From Beroe forskalii (taxonomy: Eukaryota > Ctenophora > Nuda > Beroida > Beroidae): DNA of 64,000 nt. The stretch spans positions 1 through 64,000 of the forward strand of contig WFMF01000436.1 of NCBI GenBank assembly GCA_011033025.1. Direction: 5' to 3'. The translations under genes were made by a program, and so were the position numbers. Under the pieces are notes generated by a model. It worked only from the letters and a program-made list of their open reading frames with translations. It was not told the origin of the DNA and searched no databases. Of the stretch, positions 37,701 to 47,369 are shown piece after piece. The stretch's first letter is position 1, and each line of letters begins with the position of its first letter.

Positions 37701-38700
37701 ACAAAGCAAGCAAATCAGTAAATTGAAAAGTATTTGCTTACTTACACTCCACACTTGGATTGATGGAGGGAGACACTTGGAGTCCGTTCAAAAATCAAAA
37801 TGTTGAAGGGTCGTATTTTCAGACGTGTTTATAGCAGAAAAATAACCGAAGTGTTTACAAAAACGATAGAAAGATATGAATAGTATTTTCCATGCAATGC
37901 CAATCGAAAAGTGATAGCTTTGTAAGCTAGCGGTAGCTGTAATCCAATCATGGGGAGATAATTCAATAATCAATACTTCAGTAATAAAATTTGTTGAAAT
38001 ATTGAGAGAAAAACATATTTTATTCCGTTTTGTTAGTAAAAATGTTAACAAGATCATTTGATTTGGGTGTTTGGTCATCTTTTGTCACTCATGGAAGAAT
38101 GAAATATGCTTATAATTCTCAAATGATTACCATTGAAAAATATTCAATGAGCTAATTTAATAACTTCTGATGAAGTCTAAGTATTCGCAAATGAATAAGC
38201 AATTATAATATTGTGAACGAATACGGTAGTATGCCTGTTCATACGCCCATTCCGGAGACAAATTTTAAAAATAATGGGTTGTATGGCGTATTTAAGAATT
38301 GTCATGATAATTAAGTATCTAATTATTAATTAAGATAACGTTTCAATTAAATTATTGGGTTGCGAGGTTCATGCACAAAACTGACCCAGTTTCGCTAGCC
38401 AGGTCTCCAAAGTTTCTCTTTTTGGCTCAAACAGTACGCTGCAAAAGTTAATTAAAATTACACTACTGGCATGTTATATGCTTAAATCAGGCCGCGCACC
38501 AAAAGTAAGCGGTTGACATCATCAATTTCTCACTTTAAAGTATGATAATGACGTCACTCTCGACCGCTTAATCTTCGAGTGCGGCCTGTCAAAAGGGTGT
38601 CAGAGTGACAACCTTATTACCTTTCATCTCGTCAAGCTGGGATTGCAAGAGTTTGAAAAATTTCCCAGATCTCGGAACTGCCGTCATACTGGAGTAGTCC
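31703..38700 (-). CDS. PDZ-LIM gene, linker exons between PDZ and LIM domains
   Basis: Exons from 5' to 3': 38621-38700, 36257-36484, 35506-35568, 33150-33449, 32772-32881, 32367-32498 and 31703-32141. They encode a Pro/Ser/Thr-rich, presumably disordered linker. The first contains SGKFFKLLQSQL, like the conserved SxSFxxLQ segment of ALP/Enigma proteins. The fourth has DLNENKFKNKGSFYNRF. The last has FNSPDRSYVKPASPKNSY and three tandem copies of NITPASS before the LIM1 cysteines CKAC. Phases join correctly if exon 35506-35568 uses the second of two nearby AGs; using the first AG (exon to 35576) would shift the frame. Within exon 31703-32141 the linker frame and the LIM1 frame do not match: a 53-base mini-intron or a one-base indel is needed (see findings). 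The link to the PDZ exons is inferred from strand, order and family. Confidence 0.8.
35011..35052 (-). repeat. 44 bp dispersed motif, copy f, inverted
   Basis: On the - strand it begins GTGACGTCATTACCAGG and ends GGTGAGTTGATGATGC. It lies in a PDZ-LIM intron. Confidence 0.65.
38513..38557 (-). repeat. 44 bp dispersed motif, copy g, inverted
   Basis: On the - strand it begins GTGACGTCATTATCATAC and ends AAATTGATGATGTCAA. It lies just beside linker exon 38621-38700. Confidence 0.7.
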
Positions 38701-38709
38701 CTAATTGGG

Positions 38710-38870
38710 GTTTTGGATTGGTTTAGTGGGGTTTAAAAGGGGTTTTGTGGGGTTTTGGATTGGTTTTAGTGAGGTTTTATAGGTAATTCTAGTGGGGTTT
38801 CAATGGGTTAAGAGGGGGTTTAAATGGTTTAAGGAGGGGTTTAGTTAGGGTATAACCTAAGTTGTGGGAA
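38710..38870. repeat. G/T-rich short repeat (GGGGTTTTGG type)
   Basis: Words such as GGGGTTTTGGATTGGTTTAG recur about six times with spacing changes. Several GGGG runs on the + strand could form a G-quadruplex. It directly precedes the 3' splice site of exon 38621-38700 on the - strand. Confidence 0.65.
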
Positions 38871-40229
38871 ACTATTAAGGTCAAGAAAGGGTTAGCCAAG
38901 AACGCCAGAAGGGGTCAAATGGTAAATGAGGGTTAAATGTTCACCTACACTGCCTCAAATTAAGCTTAATTGGTCAAGGTCATTGCAACTTTTCATTTTT
39001 CAAAGTTCCATCTAATCTTATCAGAAGACATTATTCATTCTACACTGTCACAATCCACTTCAAGTCAAGACAATGTTAGCTGCAACAATTCTCACTCTCC
39101 CAGCTTCTAGCCTAGGCATCACAATTATTTACTAGAAGCAACACAAAACTCGTACAATCTAAACGAATAGAACCATCATACTACCAAAACTTCGCAGCTT
39201 GAACTAATAAAGAACCACTGCCTTAATACGTAGCATGGTGAGCAAATTTTAAACAGGACTGCATCAGAAACACCCTCTTTTGTGAAATTAATGAGCTGTA
39301 CGAATTTCTGCTTGAAGAATGGAAGCTACACTAGACGTATATATCACAATATTCTTAATTAAAAGTTTAACAGCACACATGGTTGTTGATGTGACGTGCT
39401 TGTTACTAGAAAGATATGCTCAGTAAGTCGTTAAATCACTTGAATTGTCGGTATTTTCATTATCAAACCATCATAAATCATACTTGATGGCAACTCGGTT
39501 AACAAAGAATGGGCCAGATGGAATGATTATTTTAAACATTCAATCACATCGCAATGAACAGTGAAAACAGGCCAATGGAAAAAGGCGTGATCAATGAAGT
39601 CACAAACAATAAACCAGTGAATGAGTTGAACTTTTGGATTAAAAATAGACACGAAGTTTGGTAGATAGACTTGCAATGCAGATAAGGATCTCTTTCAGGG
39701 GTCAAATATTTCGGCTTTCTTTCTTTCACAAGGATAAAAATTTATGAACTATCAAAAGGCGTGATTCAGAGCAGAAATAGAATGAGTATACTACTATGAG
39801 ACGCGTCTCAAAAGAGAGTACCCGCCGGTGATATGAATAGTAATGAGTTCCTGAAGTTATACATGATTTTCTGTGCATAATATTTGCTTGGAATACATCC
39901 TTTCACAGCTATACAAACAGCTTCAAATGAGAAAAGCTGACGCTTAGGCCTTCACATGAGATCGCAAATTGTGTATTTTGTAATGGGTTCCAAGGCCATC
40001 GGTGTGCTTTACTTTCGAAATTAAACTGGATTGAACTTATGTCTTGTAAGTATGAATCTAAATTTCTTTTATGCCCATGTCAAATGTTTTACTGCGATCC
40101 GTTGATTTTACAAAGTAATGGAACTTTCCATCTAGGTTCAAGAAACATGAATCATGATCGCTTTCCCAAAATCTAATAAATCAAACTTCACCAAACGAGG
40201 GAAAACTATCCTGAATAGACTCCCCTATA

Positions 40230-40600
40230 TAAACGAACCAATCAGGAACATTCTGGAGACCTGGTATAGTACCACATGACCTTTTAACAGAGTTTGCATA
40301 GAGCAAAATTTCTCAGCCAATCAACAAATGGTCGGTCTATTGGATCCACCAATCAGACATCGCGATTGAATGCCTACTCGCCAGCATCCCAGCATTGAGC
40401 GATAGTTCCTTCACCATCTCGTCGACCAATGGGATTCATTAACGCTATGTCAACCCCGTAATAATTTACAGAGTACTCAACCGCCATTAAGCGCACGTGC
40501 AGTGGCGGACTATGTTATTTGTTTGAACAATAAACACGTGGTTGCCAAGCAATAGGCACGTGTCGTGTGCTGATAATGGACGTCACTCAAAAACACTCTC
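40230..40600 (+). promoter_or_regulatory. CCAAT- and E-box-rich promoter of the nested gene
   Basis: Within 200 bases there are CCAAT boxes at 40238, 40317, 40349 and 40426 and one in reverse (ATTGG) at 40339. Closer to the gene come three perfect CACGTG E-boxes at 40494, 40535 and 40557 and a CRE-like GGACGTCAC near 40579. The first ATG of the nested gene is at 40720. CCAAT boxes are bound by NF-Y, and CACGTG by bHLH-zip factors of the USF/Myc/MITF type. The clustering is too dense for chance in AT-rich DNA. No TATA box was identified at a fixed distance. Confidence 0.65.
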
Positions 40601-40719
40601 TTCCATCAAGTAACGAAGTACCCCGATGGTTTTAAAGCTGACGCATTTTATTCGTTGCTCAATCCCACTACCATTCGTTCGGATTATTGTTCAGCAAATA
40701 TTGTGTCGTGGGTTATAAG

Positions 40720-42054
40720 ATGATTTCTGGGGACATCGTATCGACTTCTTCCAGACCTGATCACTTGCTGAGTTCGTGTGGCAAAGTTAAGAAGACCAAG
40801 CAGCAATGTCCGTTTTGCACCCGGTGGTTCAAGTACGAGAAGTGTCACCGAAGGTATGCTACATTTTGCAAAGTTCTTGCATTTTTCTTTGAAGTAAATC
40901 GCAATATATAAGGTGTGTTTACTTTGTGAAGGCTGAATTTTCAATTAAAATGTAAAAAAACTTTCTCCGATATTTTCTTTGTATAAACTCCTGAAAGTTA
41001 CTTATCAAAATGTCCTTGATAACGAGGTAGTATAAAAATCCTAAATCCTGCAAGTAGAAGCTTGCTCATTGCTCAACATTCCTCAAAGAATCTGTTATCT
41101 TTCAGATTCTGTGACAAGAATCCAGCACTTCTATTCTCTGCTACCGAGGATGATGGTATCGACTACTTGAAGATAACTCGGCCTCCGTCCCCCAAAGCCT
41201 CGCAATCCTCCTCTCACATCACGAGGCAACAGACCGAGGAATCACGAGGGAATATTGCTGGAAGAGTGGAGAGTGGAGGGGTGCTAGGGTCTCACATCGT
41301 TCTAGAACGAGCTCCTCATCCTGTGCTGTTTGCTGATATCCTGGATGAGTTGGTGCTCCTCGCTGACAACAAGCAGCAGGTAGAAGATTCGAGAAATTTA
41401 TCTAACAGTCGTTTTTAATGGTTGTTGGGTGCGTCGAAATGAATTGGGTTTTCACTTTGCAGTGATCGCCGAATAATTTTTGCTTTTATGAGTGCATAAC
41501 TCAATCTTCCTTTTCAGACTCCTCCTCCCAGAAGTTGCAGCACTTTCCCGCCACTCTGGACACCCCAAGTTGCAGATCAACACCCGATCTGTGACTCTAC
41601 CACACCCACTTTCTCCCTGAGCCGCTCCCTCATCGCTCCACCCAACCACTCCAACTTCACCTCATCTCAGTGTGATTCTACCACACCAGACCAGCTCCCC
41701 TCCTCCACCCACCTCTCACCTTCCCTGCTGTCTCCTAACCATCCCCTCGCTAACTTCACAACAATTCCTCAATCTCACATTCCACATCATCACCTTGGAA
41801 CTCCTCATCTCACCTCTCCTCATCTCACCTCTCCTCACATTACTTCTCCTCACCTTTCTTCCCCCCACATAAGCCCCTCAATCCAACATCCAGAGAAACT
41901 CGTAGCTCCAGCCACCTCAACTCGATCTTGGATGGATTGCAGCACCCACACTGGTCTATCTGAGTTCTCTGAACAGCAGCAGTGGGACTCCGCCACATTT
42001 CAGAGCAGTTACTTGGAGGACTTGCTTCAGAACGATCTGGTGTCAGCTTTTTGA
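40720..42054 (+). CDS. Unrecognised nested three-exon gene, about 314 residues
   Basis: Exons 40720-40853, 41106-41379 and 41518-42054 join in frame with good GT-AG borders. The start is the first ATG (MISGDIVSTSSRP); the frame stays open slightly upstream, but no other ATG lies there. Exons 1 and 2 together form a small cysteine cluster, CPFC followed by KCHRRFC, which looks like a zinc-binding module with basic residues (KVKKTK) in front. The middle holds acidic and leucine-rich segments (FADILDELVLLADN). The third exon is Pro/Ser/His-rich with repeated HLTSP units, and the protein ends SYLEDLLQNDLVSAF, resembling an acidic activation-type tail. I do not recognise the family. The layout (basic zinc module, disordered middle, acidic leucine-rich end) would fit a nuclear regulator, but that is inference. 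It lies on the opposite strand inside a PDZ-LIM intron. Confidence 0.75.
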
Positions 42055-43210
42055 GAGGAGTCTGGTTTGAAGTGAGATACAGAATCAGAAGATGCCTCCT
42101 TACAGTACACAATCTATCCCAATTCCCATAGACAGTAAGCGTGAATTTGTTCCATTTGTGCTTTTGTGAGCTGATATAATTATTGTTGTCAGAATTAGTA
42201 ATGCTTTTTCTGGGGTATCGAACAATCGAACATCAAATTTTGTGTTGTAGTGTTATTGTCTAAAAAATGGTTAGGTTACCACTGCCGAAATTGAATCAGC
42301 AGAAAAGAAAGAAAAGTTAATTCATTGGAGACCTTCTAGAAATTTACATTTTGGCAATCAAACTGTAAATTACTAAATAATCAAATTATTTATACCCGGA
42401 TTCTTTGCTTGCTGCGATTTCAGTAACTTCACTTCCAAACTTAGAGAGGTTTGACTTGGGGAGATCAATCAAATCTGAAATAGAAAATTGGGATCAAAAT
42501 TCAAACCTTTGATTTTATATCAAGATCTAGAATTGACGTATCAGATTGATAATTTATGTCGCTGTGTTTATTTTATATAGTACTGTTTTTAATAATATAT
42601 TAACTTATTAATGATTAAATATATTTCAAATTTGTATAAATTCAGATCAAATGTTCAAATGCTGCTGCCAGAAAATTTGTTTGATTGAGCTCACAATACT
42701 CAGTACAGTATCTTTACATTCTGAAAATCTGTAGTCCAAATATATGTTTTGCGCGAAATTCTTGTTGGTAGGAGCCATCTTGATAGCATAATAACATGTC
42801 AATTATATATCGACTGACAAGAGAGACATGTAGACATGATATAGTAGTGAATACAAAATACATCAACCACAAAGCCATAAAGGTATCTCTGTAATCTCTG
42901 TAAATAATCTGGAGATCCGACCGTTTTATTGATATATGCAAATGTTATAGCATTGTCACACAATGCCACACTTCATACGAGAGTACAAGATTTATATAAA
43001 AGTTACATTGTCCATTATAAAAGCCTGGCAGGGCACTACAAATAATAATAAAATTTCATGATAATGACAACAGAGCTCTCACTGACAATTCTAGGCTCTA
43101 AACTTAAATTTCGCCATGTCTTTCAATCCACAGAATTATGACATAATATTAAAAACGGACCAAAATAGACAATAGATATTTTATCAGAAGATCCACGTAA
43201 TAAAAACATA
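42055..43210. other. Non-coding DNA with a possible - strand poly(A) signal
   Basis: No exon was recognised. On the - strand AATAAA occurs at 42930-42925, about 280 bases past the stop that would end a PDZ-only isoform at 43211. On the + strand ATTAAA at 42614-42619 could serve the nested gene, although it is some 560 bases from its stop. Confidence 0.4.
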
Positions 43211-46038
43211 TCAAATCTGCTCGATGGTTGATGGGGGGCGTGGCTGGTGGGGTGGGCGGGCCCCCGTGAGGGGGTGACACCCGGGACACCGAGACTTTGC
43301 GGGCGGGTTTACTTGGCGGCGTGCCAGCAGAGGAGGGCGTGGTGGAGGGTGGGGTGGGAGGGGCAGGAGGCGGGGGTGGGGGCGTGACGTCAGGTGGGGG
43401 TGGGGAGGCAGGTCACCCTGAGGAGGGGAGAGAAGGTTTCAATGGGATATCTGCAGGATTTTGTGGTTCACAGCCATTACCATCTAGTGCTTCGAATTAC
43501 TCAAATTTTCAAAACAATGTGCCAAGGATAGCATAGGGCCATCATAGGGAACACGATTAATTGATATACTGCAAAGTTGCTAAGCAGTAATCATCTTATA
43601 GGATCACACGATCAAAACACACAGACTTACGAAGTTATCCTCCATGGGGGGAGGGGGTGGCAGATCGTATTGTGAGGGGGGAGGGGGCGGCAGCCCCGAA
43701 ACACTGTCCACTCGAGCAGGGGGCGGCAACCCCGACAAACTGTCCAATCGAGCAGGGGGCGGCAACCCCGACAGACTGTCCACTCGAAGTATCCCATCTT
43801 GTGCCTCACTGTACTCCTTCATGGCTTGGAGGCCCCCCTCATGGGTCATGGTGCCTCTGGAAAAGGAGTTTAGTGATTGGTTGTTAGTGGCGCCATGAGG
43901 ATACGGTCTGACGTTGCATTATTTCTGTAATCTGACTGTAATGTACTATTTCTATTTCTACGGTTTACTCAGTGACTGTATTCGCTAAACTGGACCCTCT
44001 GAACCGTATTCAGTATACAAGTATAAATTAAGAGTGCGTGATATTTTGGGGCTAATAATTCATGGTAAGTCCTTTGTTTAAATTTTTACGAAATTTCAGA
44101 ATTCACTTTTGTAGGAATGAGGATGCTATTTGGTTATTGAACTTGATGGCGGAAATTTGGACAACTGTCCGGTAAAATCGGGCCAATCATAAAAAGAGGG
44201 AATCGAATCAGCATCAAACTGCAACTTTTTCTACTCAAAGCAAAATTACGGACGCACAATGTAATGCAATATTTCCAGTAAAGTCATGACTCCGGTTGGG
44301 TAGATTGGAAGGAATAATTGCGGTGTAAGGTTTCCCTGTGTGATACACCACGTGTCTGGTGATTTCACACGGTTTTCATTGCCCGCTGCCACAAATATAC
44401 GACAAGGGTCGTGTGGTAAAGTGTCAAAACAGTGAACTGCTGAACTGATATTTCATTTCTGAGTTCCTACAGCTTCAGAGAATAAAACCGATGAGTAGGT
44501 ACCTGATCACCGTCAATTGGCAGATTATTTGCAATTGATAGGTACTAGATAACCAGATTTATTTCCATGGCCGAATCTTTGATTGCTGAATTTAATTCAA
44601 CAAATTAAAATTGGAGATGTTGCGAGAAAATTCGATAAATACGCAGAGTATGATGCATTACAAGCTCCATGATAAATATAGTAACATTACAGATTATTTA
44701 TTCATCAAACATGAGGCATATGATTTAAATCACGCATTTAATTGTCTCACAAAAACAGCCCATTTTCTCAAGCTCTCAAAGCCTCATCTTCTCAATTGGA
44801 TTTTGATTCCAGTTGAAGTCAATCAAACCCAACTCTTAATACTTTCATAAGTTCATATGTTACCCATATCTGTGAACCCTATGGATCAATGAAATAAGGG
44901 ATTGAAAATTAAGAAATGCAATTTTGCTGTTTTCACACGTTAGGTATTAATATGTTCACATGTTTCTCCGATGTTTGACTAACCTTGTAAGTACAAGGTG
45001 GAGTCCCTCTCTGGCTGACTTGATATGCTTCATAGCTGTAGTATGATCAAGATTGTGAGTCAGTGTTGAGTTAATCTCCATAAGTACATCGCCTGTTTTT
45101 AATCCCTGCAAGTGAGCTTTTCCTCCTGATGATACCTGATGAAATTGAGAAATAAGAATGTGAGCGAGGAAGCTGAAAATATCTGTAGAAATGTAACAAT
45201 CTAAAACTTAGCTGGGTAAAACAGAGTACAAGTATATATATTCCAAATGATGAATATGAAAGGCCCATCATAACTGCTCCCTGTACTGCAGCAAGGGTTG
45301 GAAAAAAGCAATAAAATTGCTCATTTTGCATCAAAACTTTGAACCAATATAAATAGACAATGATTCTAGCCAATCTGGGCTTGTTTTGAGCATAACAATT
45401 TGTATAAAACAACATTTGACACAATAGTTCAGTCTAAATGAAGCCTCTCAGCTTCAGTTCCTTGTTTAAGATGCTGTTCAGCAACAATCAACATATAACT
45501 GCTCCACTTGAAGAGTATATAAATTGGGCATATTTCTGAACTGCTTTGATTTTTATGAAGAAGGTTGTTTAGAATGCTATACAACTCTACTAAAGTACTA
45601 AGATCATGGGTGACTATTTTAAGTTCCTGTTGTAATGCAAATGTATGCAGATAGCCCAATTGATGGATGGCATGATAAAGACATGCAATATTACTGTCCT
45701 TTCAACAGAATTTATATCCAAATTTTATGTACAAACTGTTTAATTGTGTGACTCTATCAAACCCTCCATTGATCCAGTGATATGAACAAATTACAAGTTA
45801 TAATCCCAAGAAAGAAAGATCTGCTTTCAAATTTCAATCAGTAAAAAAGTTAAAACACAGCGGAATGTGCTGATAAATTGATAAAAGCTAAGGCAGAAAG
45901 AGTACATGTTGTAATAAGCTTCAATATTGTAATAAGCTTCAATATCAAGAACTTCTACATGAAATATGACTTACAGATAAAATGGTGAGTGGGGCTCTAT
46001 ACTCTCTTCCTCCTTGCATCTTGAACCCAAAAGGAATA
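43211..46038 (-). CDS. PDZ-LIM gene, PDZ domain and proline-rich exons
   Basis: Exons from 5' to 3': 45975-46038, 44984-45135, 43631-43856 and 43211-43417 (or shorter). The first two encode most of a PDZ domain: the ligand-binding loop reads IPFGFKMQGG, followed by YRAPLTILSV, GGKAHLQGLKTGD and the helix HTTAMKHIKSA. This matches ALP/Enigma PDZ domains, which bind alpha-actinin-type C-termini. The N-terminal exon with the start codon lies further upstream and was not found. Exon 43631-43856 holds two near-identical copies of DSLSGLPPPAR, a third partly matching one, and a run ending PPPPPMEDNF. The next exon is very proline-rich; the frame entered from 43631 stays open to a TGA at 43211, which would give a PDZ-only isoform. 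It can also be spliced out at donors near 43296 or 43281 to meet exon 38621-38700 in phase. Confidence 0.8.
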
Positions 46039-46733
46039 CTGCCAGGAAGAAAAATTGATATGTTTTGACTGGAAGGTATCATAGCTCAAATCATTGAAGG
46101 CAAATAAGTTCCATCTATGAGATAATATTATACATTGGGTTCAAAGAAGCAAAGAATTACCAAGAATGCCACTTTGATTGTTCTTTTGAACACATTGGGG
46201 ACATTTCTCATTATATTTGTGAACTTGTAGAAACAGAGCTTCAGAATAAAATGTCAATTCATATCTGATGATCACAATAATGACTGATCAATAAAACAAT
46301 TGATGCTCTTTTATAATCCAAGAAACACAGCAATGATATTAATTTGTCTACATGTTTCGGTCCATCTCCGTCTTCAGGACAATTAACATCTCATATATCA
46401 TTAATAATTTGTTGTTCATTGATTATTCTAGATGTATTCACTTTATCCGTTTGTCATGTAAATACGTTCTCTTGGCGTGAGCTGCCCGCCATGCTCTGGC
46501 GCGAGAAGCAGCAGCACTATGTGATCCGGTGATAAGGTGGGCTTATGGCCGTATGGCCCCCGCCAGGCTGTAGTGTGATGGTGGGAGAATCTGTTTAGAT
46601 TCATGTCATCTACCGCCCGCCTTAAGTGTGGCAGCCCCACACCAGTAAGGTGATGTCCGGTCCTCTCCCTTTACATACCTTGAGTCGGTGTGTATAGGAG
46701 GTCACTTCTGACAAGGGAGTTGTAATAACATGA
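46039..46733. other. Flank of the Penelope-like element
   Basis: From about 46475 to 46700 base composition turns GC-richer than the surroundings, with phrases such as CCCGCCATGCTCTGGCGC and CTACCGCCCGCC, and no open frame. It may be the untranslated leader of the retroelement. The hammerhead-like motif at 46335-46390 lies just before it on the other strand. Confidence 0.4.
46335..46390 (-). ncRNA. Hammerhead ribozyme-like motif (type I, minimal stem III)
   Basis: Read on the - strand there is, in order, GATGTTAATTGTC, the core CTGAAGA, a short stem II region, the core GAAAC, a two-base loop, GTA, and then GACAAATTAATATC. The first and last blocks pair over about 12 positions with one bulged A, forming stem I. 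CUGANGA and GAAA are the two invariant hammerhead core strings, and GUA is an allowed GUH cleavage triplet. Stem III is only two base pairs, as known for hammerheads in Penelope-like elements. Stem II is weak (a C-C mismatch at its base), so this may be a relic. It is antisense to the adjacent retroelement frames. Confidence 0.5.
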
Positions 46734-47369
46734 CTTAAACGTAGCAACAAGTATTATCATAAAAATCTTGCGAAGTGGTTAGGCATCAATAACGTAACTT
46801 CTTCCCATTTCTTAGCTTGTAATAGTAAGGGATGTCTAACCTGCAAGTCTTTTGTCACTAGTAAAACCTTTCATAGTAGTACGTTTAATAATAAGTTTAT
46901 ATTCTGTCATGATAGTCTTAATATTTCCTGCAAAAATAGCAATGTTATCTATCTTATTACCTGTTCCACTTGTCAAAAACAGTACGTTGGTGAGACCAGT
47001 CAGCCACTTCACAAGCGTATGAATGGTCACAGATCAGGTGTGAAGAATAATGCCTCCACATTTATCTATGAGCATTTTAACCTTCCCGGTCATTGCTTCT
47101 GTGAAGCAACTATCCAGATCATTGATTACGTCGATAAGGAAATTTCAACCGACGTGAAGAATGACCTGTGTAGTTTGGAGGACTACTGGATTGACAAGTT
47201 GGGTACAGCATATCCCTTAGGCCTTAATGATAAAAAGAAGGGATATGGCAGTATATCGCAAGGTATTACTGTCAACTATTTTAATGGTTTCATAAAACGT
47301 TATAAACGTGGCAGAGGCAGTAAGAGAGCCTCTTGTAAGAGTAGGAGTAAAAGAAGAGGTTGCAGATAA
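46734..47369 (+). pseudogene. GIY-YIG endonuclease part of the Penelope-like element
   Basis: The frame opens after a TGA at 46731 and stops at 47367. A cysteine pair (CLTC) is followed by FHSSTF, then VIYLITCSTCQKQYVGET, which supplies the GIY and YIG strands with an embedded CxxC. Further on come HKRMNGHRS (catalytic arginine region) and LEDYWIDKLG (catalytic glutamate region). The tail is rich in Lys and Arg. There is no ATG near the beginning of the open frame, and the frame is lost in the basic tail, so a functional product is unlikely. Confidence 0.8.

Larger units (their letters stand above)
25979..43210. other. Introns of the PDZ-LIM gene
   Basis: Between the exons listed for the PDZ-LIM gene the sequence is AT-rich intron. 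Long empty stretches are 25979-28050, 28147-30362, 30445-31702, 33450-35505, 36485-38620 and 38701-40230, where I see no further recognisable exon. Open frames inside them (for example 26165-26401, 30742-31074, 34434-34667, 37788-38078) have random composition. The nested + strand gene at 40720-42054 is the exception. Confidence 0.6.

Noticed and set aside
46734-47369. GIY-YIG region as a horizontally acquired bacterial nuclease
   Set aside because: It is followed by a Penelope-type reverse transcriptase on the same strand and has the cysteine pairs known from such retroelements.
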